A stretch of DNA of 64,000 bases from Pycnopodia helianthoides (Eukaryota > Echinodermata > Asteroidea > Forcipulatida > Asteriidae). The notes beneath the pieces were generated by a model. That model had not been told where the DNA came from. It ran no database searches and saw only the letters and a list, made by a program, of their open reading frames with translations. The stretch is from the NCBI GenBank assembly GCA_032158295.1, contig CM063247.1, positions 10,234,675 to 10,298,674 on the forward strand. The letters are read 5' to 3'. Shown here piece by piece: positions 22,210 to 33,955 of the stretch. Position numbers and translations under genes: made by a program. How positions within the stretch are numbered: the stretch's first letter is position 1; each line of letters opens with the position of its first letter.

Positions 22210-22680
22210 TTATATTTTTTTTTTTTTAAACCTTCGGACATAGTAATATTCTATGTTGGCAGGGGCCGTCCAGGGTAAGGCAAAAGTTAAAAAACTGTCA
22301 TCAAAGCGATGTGCCCTCCCAGACCCGCCAACAAATAGCATACATATATAAAAATAGAAACATAAAAGCATGATATAAAAGTTTAATATTATTAATACTG
22401 TTATTTTTTCAACATCTTTCTGGTATGGTATAATGAAACTAAGGAAGCCTCGAAAGTGCCATGCATGTCTGCAAATGTGAAGAGAAGATGTTGAAGATAT
22501 CTTTGTTTCTAGATGTGAGAGGCAAACCCAATTAGGTTGGGGGGGGGGGGCAAGCAGTCCATAGGGACTGAAAACCAAGGCTCTGCGGTCCGAAGCGGGT
22601 TTCGAAACGGGGGTCCACAGAGAGAAACAAGCCAACCTGATTGCCCAAACCAACATGACTGCCAGTGTTTTTTTTTTCAT
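22210..22680. other. Longest open frame of the window, probably not coding; contains a tRNA-like remnant
   Basis: The minus strand is open for 156 codons, but it starts in a poly(A) run, crosses a G tract and ends in poly(A), with no splice or promoter signal. Around 22590-22625 'gcgggtttcgaaacgggggt' plus 'ccacagagagaaa' resembles 26748-26775 and looks like the B-box region of an old SINE. Confidence 0.4.
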
Positions 22681-22780
22681 TCATAGAATAATGTTGACAG
22701 TCCAACCCCTACTCTTTGCGTCCCTCGATGGTCATTATGGCCACAAATATGGTGGAAAGTAACACCCTCTGACCGACTAA

Positions 22781-23034
22781 GGCCTGCGCTAAACGTCGCA
22801 CTTTTGCCGAGCCGAACTCAAATGTTTTCAGTTCGATTCGACACGGCAAGAGCGCGACGTTTGTCACCGTGTCGTGCCGCTACCGTGTAGCACGGCAGGG
22901 CTTGCCGTGCTACACGGCAGTGCCGAACTTAAATAAAAGGTTTGCGCTAAACGTCGCTCTTTTGTCGAATTTAATTCCTAATTTTACAACTGTTTGAGTT
23001 CGACACGACAAACGTGCGACGTTTAGCGCAGGCC
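22781..23034. mobile_element. MITE F, copy 1 (Harbinger-like, TAA duplication)
   Basis: Terminal inverted repeats of about 20 bp: GGCCTGCGCTAAACGTCGCA and its inverse at the right end. TAA occurs on both sides (22778-22780 and 23035-23037), as in PIF/Harbinger insertions. The centre holds a 15-bp perfect stem, 'ccgtgtagcacggca', with loop 'gggct' (22883-22917). The copy at 53815 is nearly identical over its whole length. Confidence 0.85.
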
Positions 23035-24092
23035 TAACACTTGTTTGATTTTCATGGAGTCATGGAAGCCTGCTCAAATGGTGACAGTCAAATGTAATGT
23101 TTTTCACATTGATGACTGGTGTGTGACTGGCGTGCCTATCCTTCTTCTGCTGTCAAACAAATACAACTGTGCACGTCAAAATGCCAGGTCCTTATTGATA
23201 TCGACCCTTACTGGTAAACAATGTGATATTAGATAGGCTAGCAGTATAGCACCTTGTAAATCTTTGATGTCAAGTGTGGCGGGCGCAAGAAGACCGTTAC
23301 TGTTGCAAGCGCCGTGGTCTACAACAAGAAACCGCATAGAGAACGTCTTGAATACCAAGACTAAAGTGACAGTAAAGCATGGCCTTTTCCAAATTGCCAG
23401 AAATTTCTGAAGTTTATCTGTAATTCTTGATTACCCAATCATAAGCAATGGGATCAGCATACATTAGCTTCTTATGCATTGTGATTGGTTAACCTTTCTG
23501 CACTTTACTTTTTTGCATAACAAATTATGAATAACGTATGTTTGAAACTTTATGAAAGGCTTATAGAGTGACCAGTGACCTTGGAAATACGACTTGGTAT
23601 CCCACCTTGCTGTTTTTTAAGGCAGTGACGTTGGTGGACGGGGGAGGGGGCAAGCGGCGGCAAAGAATATTTTCGGGCAAAGATTATTTTGGGGGAGAGG
23701 GTGTCAAGTGCGTGGATGTTGAGCTTAGGCTGAGTTATGAATAATCGCATGGGTAGTGGATGGGACCTTGCGAATGAGTGAGACTGAGGGTTTGGTGCGC
23801 CACAATAAGGGATGAGTACTGTGACCGTGTGGAGATAGATTTATTGATTGGGTTTGGACCAAGCACGGAGGAAGGGGCAGAGTCAGATGTCATTGTTATA
23901 TTAGTCTATTAACGTAGACGCTTTGAAGAAAAGTGTTTTGTTTTTTGGACTCTCTTATTCTCCTATAGGATGATGGGTCTAGCATATGTTAGGCTACATG
24001 GCGCGTGCTACCGCTTATTTTCTCTGGCATGCAACGTTTTGAAAACAAACTGTTCAATATTAAAAGCACTCAAATTAAAAATGCTCTTTCAG

Positions 24093-24330
24093 CAAGTTTC
24101 CCGTTGACTTCCCAAGCCTTCTTCATTCCTGTGACGTGCACACACTGTTCACAGATCATCAAGTTTACATTCGCCGATGTGATGACGGAAACTCGTCGTG
24201 TACACCTGCCCCGACCGTCGATTCCAAAAACATTCGAAACATCGTTCTGAGGAATGTTTACCGCGGGATTAGAAGCATCATCTCTGCGGATGCTCTGCGC
24301 GCTTGTATGACGTGCCAAAACTGCCGTTAA
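24093..24330 (+). CDS. Candidate terminal coding exon, Cys-containing C-terminus
   Basis: An acceptor 'aatgctctttcag' is followed by 238 nt open in one frame: one completing base, then 78 codons and TAA at 24328-24330. The peptide starts KFPVDFPSLLHSCDVHTLFT, has a Cys pair within CDDGNSSC, a basic helix-like part RNVYRGIRSIISADALR, and ends ACMTCQNCR. Before the acceptor the frame is closed by TAA. GC content rises well above the flanks and codon use is even. AATAAA lies 158 bp after the stop. I do not recognise the family; the C-terminal Cys cluster could bind metal or form disulfides. Confidence 0.45.
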
Positions 24331-24487
24331 CTACATTTCATTCTGTGGCATATGAGGCGTGTCGGCCAGCGGCAAGTTCAGGGCGGGACACTGTGCATGC
24401 AACACTGACCTCTTCTCTGTCAATACCCAATTGCAATAACAATCATCCAAACTGAAACATATGGTGTGCCTCGTAAAAATACAACCA

Positions 24488-24493
24488 AATAAA
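24488..24493 (+). terminator. Candidate poly(A) signal AATAAA
   Basis: AATAAA within 'accaaataaaaagtagg', 158 bp past the stop of the 24093-24330 exon, followed by a T-rich stretch (24538-24551). In AT-rich DNA the hexamer alone is common; its position is what supports it. Confidence 0.35.
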
Positions 24494-24899
24494 AAGTAGG
24501 CTGCATCGAATCACGTACAGATTGCAAACAGTGCAGGTTTTTTTTTTTTTTAAACAAAATAGTAGTCCACTGCCAAGTTGACTGTTTCCCTTTTACCATT
24601 TTGTCTGAGCTGAACGAATTCCCACAGGTTGTATTGTTTTATTAAGTAAATGAGAAAACAAGCTTGAGGCAAATCTGTTGCCGGTGACAGTGTGAGAAAC
24701 CTTTGGCGAAATTGTTGTCCGACGGGACAGGGTTTAATAGGGGGCAGAGTACACCCCCATTGCTAAGCCAGACGGCAATTTTATGTTTTTTAACTTGTGT
24801 GCATTACAAGTTTCCACAAATCGTAGTCAGTAACGAGTTTCTAATTTTAATTTGCCAGAATTATACAGTATTAACTCACCGATAATTTTTTTTTTTTGT

Positions 24900-26000
24900 A
24901 TTTTCTATGCTCTCTTTTATTTTAGTTCTTGTTGGAAATTAGTTACAATAAATTGGGAAAAAATTATTCTGTCCAGTGCAGATTAGTCGTATTTCTCTTA
25001 AAAGGGATCAGTATCCATTATTGTCTACAGTCATAATTTGGGAAAATAATTATGACAAAGATGGTGTGTGAAGTTATTACTAAAGACCGACTCTTGGATT
25101 AGCTTCTGCTGTATCACACATAGATCATTGCCCACATGCGATGGATGATTTTGTAGTCCAGCAGAAAAAAAGCAGAAACATTTGCCTTTATGATACAAGC
25201 ATGAGATTTTGGCACACAGCTACTGCGTGACTTAATTCACCCTTTAACAAAACATTTCCACAAGTCCCATATAACAACGTGCACACAAATTACCACACTC
25301 GGTTATTTTAGCATTAGGGGTGCATTAAATGCGATCAAACATTCCATTATTACTCCGCCCTACTTCAACCAATTTTACTGTACCATGCCACAATAATTGT
25401 AGTTCAGTTACATGATGTCGCAATGACTCCATCAGTTATCATAAAAAGCAACAGTAGAGGACGCTTTACCTGAGCGTATTTTATGAACATTTAAACGTTG
25501 AATTTTTGCTTATGTATAAATTTTGATTTATTTGTTTTACCAGTCCCCCAGGAGGTAGGAAAATGTTTAGCAAGTAACTGAAACTGATCCGCTCACTTCT
25601 ATTGTAGCCCAACAGAGGTTTCAACTTGAATTGTTTGTGCTATAATTTTCACTACAGCCATTACTTTAGATCTGGGCGTCACTCTAAGAACAGGATCAAG
25701 TTTTATGACTGCACAAACATGTCCACCAGCTAATGTGCCATATCCTTTATTGATGCAACTGGTACCCACGCTGTATATACTTCGCTTAGCAAATATTATG
25801 TTTGATGCTCTGCTCAATAGCTTCAAAATAAATTTGGTCCAGATCGGACGTAATAGTTTCTCATCAAACTAATTCCAGATCCCGTGGCGTCTTGTCACTC
25901 ACGGCCTGGTTGTGATCAGGACGTCCTTATCCAAACCAGGCAACGTCTGGAGACAATTGCCACTTAATGATGTCCGCTCTTGCTTCCGTGTTGAAGTAAA
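24900..26000. other. No supported gene
   Basis: Unique AT-rich DNA. On the minus strand 25903-25946 is flanked by 'tgtctccag' and a GTGAGT donor and open in one frame, but at 44 nt it is too short to call. Confidence 0.4.
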
Positions 26001-26243
26001 GACGGTCGGGATATGACACCTCGAGGTGTCAACGACAGCTCCCGCCACCGCGTCCAAAGGGAACAGGTATGACGCCGTTCAACTCCTCTCGCTCCCCCAG
26101 TGGGGTCGATGGTATCACAACGGTTTCCTGGGAACGAGGAATGTGGTGGACGATGTTTAGGACTGGCAAATCGTTCAGCTTTATGATATTGACCCCAAAA
26201 TCCCAATTTGCTGACCCTGGGTTGGAAACGATTATCGAGTATG

Positions 26244-26391
26244 AAGGCCTGATACTTCACGGAGGCCACAGAGCCAATCGCCTCCATGCTCTTCTTGGTC
26301 AACGCCTTGGTGCCCCCTTGAAATGTTCCAGTAATTTACATTTCCCTCACAAGTGCCCTTTACCTAATAGGACAACTTGCCTTGCCCTGAC
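26244..26391 (+). mobile_element. MITE J, copy 1 (right end worn)
   Basis: 'aaggcctgatacttcacgga' then 'ggccacagagccaatcgcct' and 'gccttggtgcccccttgaaa' follow the order of the copy at 33956. The right terminus with 'ttccaggcctg' is lost. Overlapping long frames on both strands come from this GC-rich repeat and its neighbour. Confidence 0.6.
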
Positions 26392-26439
26392 AAGAACGAG
26401 GTGTTAGGCCGGAGTGTCTGTAAACATCAGTGGTTTGTT

Positions 26440-26625
26440 GTGGCCGAATTGACCCAGATACAAGGTCCCAGGGCTGGGTCAGGCTGACCAGGAAACTGGT
26501 AAAAACGAATGGGATTTTGACTGAGATTCTGTGGCATTTGACTCATTTCTGGGTCGTTTTGACTCCGATTCTGGATCATACTAACCCAGAAATGGGTCAA
26601 TCTTGACCCGGGAGTTATGGGAGTG
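26440..26625. mobile_element. Family C MITE, copy 5
   Basis: It starts with 'aattgacccagatacaaggt', passes a GGTCAGGCTGACC palindrome at 26477-26489 and 'gattctgtggcatttgactc', and ends 'aatcttgacccgggagttat'. A further small fragment with 'gggtcagacgatgaccc' lies at 27020-27050. Confidence 0.7.
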
Positions 26626-26734
26626 TGTAGAAAAGATGCTAATGTTCAATTTGAGATGTGGAAGGAAAAACCCACGGAGGGATAGCACACGTATAATGGA
26701 AGGAATGATAACCCGATCAAAATGCAATGCTCCG

Positions 26735-26790
26735 TCCAAGGTGGGATTCGAACCAGGGTCCACAGAGGTGAAAAGCATGCTGGGCCAGAT
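26735..26790 (-). repeat. tRNA-like (SINE) remnant with intact B box
   Basis: The complement reads 'gaccctggttcgaatcccac', with B box GGTTCGAATCC perfect to consensus. No A box can be placed, so this is at most a truncated tRNA-derived repeat. The similar line at 22590-22625 supports a dispersed family. Confidence 0.35.
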
Positions 26791-27122
26791 TGTTTTTAAA
26801 ATGGCTATATTCCCAACATCCAATTTCGACTCCTCAAACGTTCATGACTTTATGTTCTCACGAACTATTCCATCTTACAGCTCCTTCAAATTTGACCGTA
26901 TGCCAAGTCCATGAATCACTCAGACGAGAAACTCCACCACCTTGAGCTAATTGAATGATATCTTCGTCAACATCAAGCATAGCCAGAGTCACGGTAAAAG
27001 GCTGTCATAACTTGAACCCAGATTTCGGGTCAGACGATGACCCATTTCAGAGGTAAAATGGTTGCCCGGAGGTGCATGAGTCTAGTGATTCATCATAACA
27101 TTGTAATCCCCCAAGACAACAT

Positions 27123-27477
27123 CAGCCCGGGCAGCTATCTGCATTTTTGGGCAGAGAGGCTCATCTGATATTGGCTTGTGATTGAAAGGTTCGAAGCCCG
27201 GTTAGCTACCTGCAATGGGGCCATCAAGAGAGGCTCAGATATTGGCTTGTGATTGGAAGGTTCGAAGCCAGGGTAGCTACCTGCAATGGGGCCATCAAGA
27301 GAGGCTCAGATATTGGCTTGTGATTGGAAGGTTCGAAGCCCGGTTAGCTACCTGCAATTGGGCCATAAAGAGAGGCTCAGATATTGGCTTGTGATTGGAA
27401 GGTTCGAAGCCCGGTTAGCTACCTGCAATGGGGCCACAAAGAGAGGCTCGGATATTGGCTTGTGATTGGAAGGTTCA
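27123..27477. repeat. 71-bp tandem array, about 5 units
   Basis: 'ttggcttgtgattg' recurs at 27171, 27242, 27313, 27384 and 27455, exactly 71 bp apart. Each unit continues 'gaaggttcgaagcccggtta', 'gctacctgcaatggggcca' and 'aagagaggctcagata'. Constant period with few substitutions implies recent expansion. Confidence 0.95.
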
Positions 27478-28360
27478 AGAATAGAGGAGGGGGGGGGGTA
27501 TCCATGCTTTGAACATGGTTCTCATTCCTATGTAGTCATGTTCTTTGAGATCTACCATGCCTATACAACTCTTAGTCTGTAATAATGATTAATTCGTAAG
27601 CACATTTTCACTCATTGATTTGATCTATTTCCTTTTTTGAAGGTAAAAATAACACCTGTTTTGGTAAAAAATGAAATTAGCTATCACACACTTTTCTTTA
27701 CAATTGTCTTTTCTTTTTCCATAAATCTCACTTAGGCCCTAGAGCGTATTGGTTTCATCTTTTTTCAAACGTTCGCTTGGTGCCTACGAGTGAAAATTTT
27801 ATGTTGGCCTTCTTTTTGGCAAAAAAGGGGGGTATGCAAATACAAAGCCGAGTAGGCATACAATCGGAAACCTCACAAAAGAGACGTCAACAACAACAAC
27901 CACCGCATCAACAACACAAAGACAAGCGAACCGGCAAACAACAAAATAATTGACTACAACAAAATAGTCAATACAAACACACATTCTACAAGGACCCAAT
28001 AATATAATAAACAAATTCTGTCTTGGCTCTTCACTAGACGAACGTTATGAAGAACAGTCCCTTTGATTTGACGAGTCGCTTCTTATTTTCTAATTTTCAG
28101 TTCCAAAGTGATAGGTTGATTTCCATTAAATTCATTCGTTCAACAAGAACGAAGTGCACTTCAAGATCTAATTGGTTAATTGCCGAGGGGCGGGCTGCAT
28201 TGAGTTTTGTTTTTATTGCAAAGATATGTAGCACTAATATAATTGAAATGAACAGCTAGCTACAAATAAAGGGGAACATGTTGTTTTTGTTGCTGTTGTT
28301 AAAAAAAAATAGGCATCATTCATTTAGGATTTGAAGTTTTGCATGGTGGGAGTATAACTA

Positions 28361-28402
28361 AGAGAGGTTTGCGGTAAACATGGTGTTACCGCAAACCTTT
28401 CT
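28361..28402. repeat. Hairpin with 17-bp stem
   Basis: AGAGAGGTTTGCGGTAA and 'ttaccgcaaacctttct' are inverted with one mismatch around an 8-base loop 'acatggtg'. Flanking 'ataact' / 'ataact' lines suggest a small inserted fold-back. Confidence 0.7.
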
Positions 28403-28796
28403 TTGTCATAACTCATTTGGAACTCTTTATTATTACTTTTTTTAAGAGTAAACTTCTTCATACTCTAGGTTTTAATATACACTAAACAAACCTGCGAACA
28501 ATTCTTAAAATTAACTTGAAAAGTTTGAGTGAATACAACGAAATCGGTGTATGCTTTGTCAGGGATATGACGCACATTCACATTGGTTTTCAAATAGTGG
28601 CAATCGAAATAAGCAACGGTAATTTGTGGGGGTGGGGGGGGGTCTTAAAAATGCTGTTTCCTAGACTTTGCCAGTGTTTCAGACGGAACTATTTCTCTGG
28701 AGTATTGATACTGGTATAAATATGATTAATGAGCTTTTAGATTGAACTTCATCCCGGTTCTGAAAACATAATACTTGCTCTGTAACAGTGTTTTTA

Positions 28797-28945
28797 GGAC
28801 CTTTTCGAAGCCACGGCTTTGGGCTTCAGCTTCGGCTCCGTCAGTTATTTTGAAAACCGCGCGCTTTTGATGCATGGCTTCAAACAGGCGGACAGAGCCT
28901 AAGCCGGAGCCCAAAGCCTATAAGCCTTGGTTTCGAAAAAGGTCC
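28797..28945. mobile_element. Fold-back element E, copy 1
   Basis: GGACCTTTTCGAAGCCACGG on the left and 'ccttggtttcgaaaaaggtcc' on the right are inverted. The interior is GC-rich with 'cttcagcttcggctccg' and 'agcctaagccggagccc'. Same family as 31454, 34700 and 52122. Confidence 0.7.
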
Positions 28946-29785
28946 CAATAAACTAAATGTTGAAAAATGTGTTGATGTTAAATGTTGGTAACAACCATGC
29001 ACCCCGTCCTGGGAATGTTTGGCGCTTGAAGTAATACTCTAAACCTTTAATTAATAATGATGACTATGACTGGATGTACCAAATTAGAAGCATTGCATTT
29101 TTTAACAGCAAGAAGCTGTTTTCCCTCAGTCCCGAGGATCTATTTCTAATTAGATTTGCACAGAATGTGGAATGTTTCTTGAACATGGAGGGGTTTTTGA
29201 CGTTCAGTCTGGTACTTCCCAAAAGGCGACGTTGTAGCTGTCGCAGTAGCAGACACACTATTTTGGCAAAACAACTCGTGCGAACATATCCATCACACGA
29301 TTCCAGACATGATGTGCTGGAGTCTTTGGCACCGACCGTGGTACTTTTGGAAGACAGTCCCTATAGTTCAGTTCGATTCAATTCAATTCAATCGTATAAT
29401 TATTTCCAAAATCATTACTCAATTCTCAAATAAGTATAAGTGAAAAGCAATGATATCAGGTAACCAGAAAAACACATGGATCGGGCGAGGTCCATGATGG
29501 TAAGTCCAGGCTTGTAGCGGCCCGACTTTGAAAATGTATTATATTATAGAAAATACGCAGTAACAGAGTAATGACAAGAGTTGTTGGAACTGGAAGAGTA
29601 GTTTTAAAAATCCTATTATTAGAAAGACCTCAATTGTGCTATAAAGTGTCTCCCTGAAAGAAAACTAACCTTTCTATAAAACCTAATGGCTTATGCAAAG
29701 GTATTGCTTGTAACTTAGAAATGTTAATGGAAGCTCATTTTTAAGCTATAATAAAACAAGGAAGGGATATAAAGTGCTGATTTAG

Positions 29786-29920
29786 CGCTATAAAAAACTT
29801 CAGGGTCAGAATTGACCCAGATGCCAGGACCCAGGGGGCCTGACCCCTTTCCGGGTCAGGTTTGACCCGGAAAGTGATTTAAAAAAAAAAAAAAATGATT
29901 TTGACTCGGATTCTGACATA
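29786..29920. mobile_element. Family C MITE, copy 6, right part lost
   Basis: 'ctataaaaaacttcagggtc' then 'agaattgacccagatgcc' and 'tccgggtcaggtttgacccg' match the left half of the family. An A15 run and AT-rich DNA replace the right half. The central palindrome here has a 4-base spacer instead of 3. Confidence 0.7.
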
Positions 29921-30428
29921 TATATGAATAATAAACTAATAATAATAATACAAACAATAAATACAAAATATTACATAATAACACCAATCCTCCAGAGTAA
30001 TATTTCTTTAAAAACAAATTACTTTTAAGAAAATATTTCACCGATTGCCTTAGTAAACGTTTTTTTCTTCTTCACTAAATCAAACCTGACCACACCTTTT
30101 GATGGTGAGTTTATTGAAAACTAGAAGACTGGAACTAATACAACACCACCCACCCACAAAAATAAATAAATAAATAAATAAATGATGCACTTTCTCTTCA
30201 GTTATTAATTTTAACAATAATTTGCAGACTTTGGCAAAAAACATATTGATAATATTGAAAGCATAGCAAAGTACAACGTATGTGGAGAACTAAAATCTGC
30301 GACCTGGTGGATCGAGACAGGTGGATCACTTTATGCGGAACCTGAACGGACGGAACAGGTGCTCCGTCCAGGGTCCCGAGTGGCAACATTATGAGCGGGT
30401 TACCCGAGGTTAGCCAACGTGATGGAAC

Positions 30429-31013
30429 CGGAACCGACGAGGAACCTTTAGGGAATTTGTTTCTATTTGTAGAAATTGTTTACCTCAATGCGAAATTACA
30501 GAGGGAACTTGTTTTCTATTTGTGAAATTTGTTTACCTCAATTTGAAATTACACAGGGAACTTGTTTTCTATTTGTGAAATTGTTTACCTCAATTCGAAA
30601 TTACAGAGGGAACTTGTTTTCTATTTTTGGAATGGTTTACCTCAATTTGAAATTACAGAGGGAAACTTGTTTTTTAATTTTGGAATGGTTTACCTCAATT
30701 TGAAATTACAGAGGGAACTTGTTTTCTATTTGTGAAATTGTTTACCTCAATGCGAAATTTAAAAAGAGAATTTGTGCTCTATTTGTGAAATTGTTTAAAT
30801 CAACGCGAAAGAAGAAGAAAGAATTTGTTTTCGTTAGAGAAATTGTTCACGTCAATGCGAAATAACGAGACAGAATTTGTTTTCTAGTTGGGAAACTGTT
30901 TACCTCAACACGATATTAGAAAAACAGAATTTGTTTTCCATTTGTGAAATTGTTCACCTTGATGCGAAATTACGAAAGAGAGTTTGTTTTCTATTCGGGA
31001 ACCTCAATGCGAC
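30429..31013. repeat. 52-53-bp tandem array, about 10-11 units
   Basis: 'gtttacctca' recurs at 30478, 30531, 30583, 30635, 30688 and 30740, with decayed units to about 31013. The unit is 'gaaattgtttacctcaatgc', 'gaaattacagagggaact', 'tgttttctatttgt'. The left units are cleaner than the right ones, so the array is probably growing or homogenised on the left. Confidence 0.95.
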
Positions 31014-31453
31014 ACAACAACTTTCTTGATTTATTTGTCCACTCCTGAATCAAACTAGTTTACGTTTCCCGTTGATTAGCAGTTTAATGACATTGACAAT
31101 AAACTTAATGTTTTTGAACCATCAATAAAAAAAACCTTTATGTTTGTAGCTCGCTAAAAGTGTACAAAAAACACAAAGCAATATAACACATATCCCTAAT
31201 TTTAATTTAAAAAGTAAACGAATATATATATTTTATAGAAGACTGAATTTAGTTATTAATACAACCAGGTTTCTAGTTATCCACAATACAATGAACCATG
31301 GCGGTACTAGCATTTACCGTTTCATTGTAATTGTTTTAACGTGTGGGTGTAACCACCGTGTTAACTCAGCGACTATATTCATACGCCGTTTGTCTGAACA
31401 TCTTCAAGTGTGCTGCCGCGTGTTTACACAGTTGCCTGCGGATACGCAAGTTC

Positions 31454-31629
31454 GGGGCCTTTTCGTCATAAACCTCGGCTTTTTGGCTCCAGCCACCAGC
31501 TCCAGGCTTCGTTTGATGATGAAGCACTGTGCAAAATGAACACTGCTCCGAAAAACCACGACGGAACCCAAGTCAAAGCCGGAGCCCAAGTCAGAGCCGG
31601 AGCCCAAGCCTAGGTTTGTAAAAGGCCCC
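31454..31629. mobile_element. Fold-back element E, copy 2
   Basis: The ends 'ggggccttttcgtcataaac' and 'taggtttgtaaaaggcccc' are inverted. The inside has a triplicated 'aagtcagagccggagccc'-type line near 31568-31610. Confidence 0.65.
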
Positions 31630-32307
31630 TTCAATGAAAAAAAACACTGTCACCTAAACGCACATCAATTCGCGCGATCACAACATGTCATAAGAGAATA
31701 GTTTTTCTCATAAAAAAAGCCTGTTAAAAAGTCCCCTTGGGGGGAAACTTAACTACCAGAATATCAGCACAAGTGCCAAGATTGCACCAGCAGAAAAAAA
31801 AGCTACAAAAACAAGTTCAATCAAGGTTCAATCTCCACTTACTCTTGGCAAAATGTTACGCCACAGGAGAGAAATAAATGGGAAAATGCACATGTTTCCA
31901 ATCACAGTGTAATGAATGCAAACTGGATGTGGGCTTAAAGACAACGTACCGAGTTGGTGTTTTCATGTTATTAGAGAGGGAACATTGCCAGGGACGTGTC
32001 AGTTTGGACGATCAATTATTAGAAATTTCATAGTAGTAGTAACTGACCAGCACCAATACTCCACAGGGAACAGTTCCATCTGCTTAATTTTATAGATATT
32101 TTATTTTAATGAATTTTATCCTAAATGTATTGATCACTGTTATCCTATTAGTTCGGAGAGCCCCTCGACAGAAACTTGTTTCTTTTGGATAATCCTGCGG
32201 GAGCTTTTGGGGTGTTGTTTTCTGTTATGTTTACTACTCGGTGTTATTTGTACATAATTGTTTTGTCTGTAGTTCACTGTTTGTATTATCCCGGGAAATG
32301 AAATAAA

Positions 32308-32332
32308 TATAAATATAAATATAAATATAAGT
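32308..32332. repeat. (AAATAT)n short tandem repeat
   Basis: Four copies of 'ataaat' in a row. Similar microsatellites are (AAAT)n at 30163-30184 and (AAAC)n at 36806-36828. Confidence 0.9.
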
Positions 32333-32699
32333 ATTAGAGCTGTCAACGTCAAGGAAAATAGAGTTCTTTTAGACCCTATTAATTAAACAAGATTTGCTTA
32401 TTTTGGCCGCTACAAATTGAAATAAGCCCCATAAGAACGTGCGCAAAATCCTTGATAAAGCATAGGCTTAAACCGTTGTCCTTCACACTTTTACAAAAAC
32501 GGAAATTTTAGGAAATTGCAGTTGGTTGCATAGTGTTTTTTTTTTTTTATATTTGGGCTGGAACTTAGTTTACACTTAAAAAAACACAAAAACGATTGTA
32601 TAAAAAAAATATACCTTTAATATGTAGTCAAGGTTTGTCTTGCAATTTTACACCAATTCCCCGGTGATTCAGCCAATGTTGTTAAAATCCCATACCACG

Positions 32700-33085
32700 T
32701 TAAAGGAACATTACAGAATTGTTTTTTGCTAACAAAACAGTTGCTGGCAGTGTAAGCACTTCATGTAATCCACCATAAACATAAACTGACAAACCTGTAT
32801 AGAAGTTTGAGATCAATCGGCCATCTGGGTCACGAGGAAATAGTGAACAACCGATTATACATTTGCATGAAATCATATAGGTTCAACAAATGAATAAAAC
32901 GCTCACTGAGCGATAAACTCCAATCGGAAAATTAGTTTATTCATTTCTCATCAAATGTGGCATTTCAGACAGAAATATTTCAAGGGACGTTTTCTACTAT
33001 CATCATCATTAGACCGTGTAAGTTTTATGTAAATCTGTGATCGAAAGTATATATTACAATTACCAATTCTGTAATGTTCCTTTAA
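32700..33085 (+). mobile_element. Type A TTAA-flanked MITE, copy 2
   Basis: TTAA on both sides, with ends AGGAACATTACAGAATTG and 'caattctgtaatgttcct'. It matches copy 1 almost base for base, with a few single-base differences and a 2-base insertion in 'ctgtatagaag'. Confidence 0.92.
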
Positions 33086-33255
33086 GCTTCATGTTGAAAA
33101 CTGAATGCCCGCGGCTGTAAAACGAGTGGAGTGGACTTTAATTGGGGAGTTATTAATCAAACCGCGGGGGTGGATGTAGGTTCCACATCATAATCTACGG
33201 CACCCACTACTTTTGGAGTCAGTAACACACTTTTCTGTTGTTACTATATTCACAG

Positions 33256-33462
33256 GACATAACTGTGTCACGACTTGACAAAAACACTTTCATGTTTGAT
33301 AACTTTTCCCCATTGGGACATTTAAAAAAAAGAAAGAGATTGGCCAACTGGGTTGACCTCGAAGAACCCAGACAAGGGGTTAGGGTCGAACCATCACGAA
33401 TAGCTCTGCAGAGCTTTTCGAGACAGTCGCTTCTCACCGGCCCCGATAATTACCACATTTGA
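33256..33462 (+). CDS. Weak terminal exon candidate
   Basis: A strong acceptor (T-rich tract then 'tatattcacag') precedes 68 codons and TGA at 33460-33462, phase 0. The peptide starts DITVSRLDKNTFMFDNFS, has a basic cluster LKKRKRL, and ends LLTGPDNYHI. No AATAAA follows within 150 bp, and an internal GTTAGG could be a donor instead. No family recognised. Confidence 0.25.
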   Translation, partial: DITVSRLDKNTFMFDNFSPLGHLKKRKRLANWVDLEEPRQGVRVEPSRIALQSFSRQSLLTGPDNYHI

Positions 33463-33955
33463 TTTCTTTACATCAATTCCTTGGGGAAACACAAAAAAGA
33501 CACTCTTGTGTAGCGTTTTGGAAACAATACTTTTATTTGTTTCAGTCCTTGGTGCACAGGGATTTATCTTCGAAGGTTTGGGTTTAGGTCAACCTTACGC
33601 TTCCTATCCCTGCAATGTAATCCACACCTTAAACACTACTATGTCGATACAAATGTTCCCTGCTTAGTCGTTCTTTTTTTATTAGTGAACAAAATTAATA
33701 CAACTGGCAGGCTTGTGTACGTACAATTGTACACAATCAAACCGGAGACCTAAAAAAAATCCCCAAATGGAAAGTGTGTACAAAACCAATGGGAACTGTT
33801 GTCAAAAAGGAAAACATGAATAGAAGAGAGCAACAATTGGAGGTCCCCAATTGCGGGTATTTACACACATTTGGGTGCGGGCTTACGTATGGGCCCTTTG
33901 AAGTATTTTACTTTATAATGGAACAACAGGCCCCAACAGTTTTTTTGTTGTTCAA

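Noticed and set aside
22210..22680. 156-codon minus-strand open frame, the longest in the window
   Set aside because: It begins and ends in poly(A)/poly(T) runs, crosses a G tract and a tRNA-like remnant, and has no splice, promoter or family signal.
26069..26407. Two overlapping 112-codon frames on opposite strands
   Set aside because: Both cover MITE J and a fold-back fragment; GC-rich repeats have few stops.
29074..29433. 119-codon plus-strand open frame with coding-like middle
   Set aside because: No convincing acceptor or donor; a short GTAAGT-ended stretch at 29.46-29.50 kb does not join in frame.
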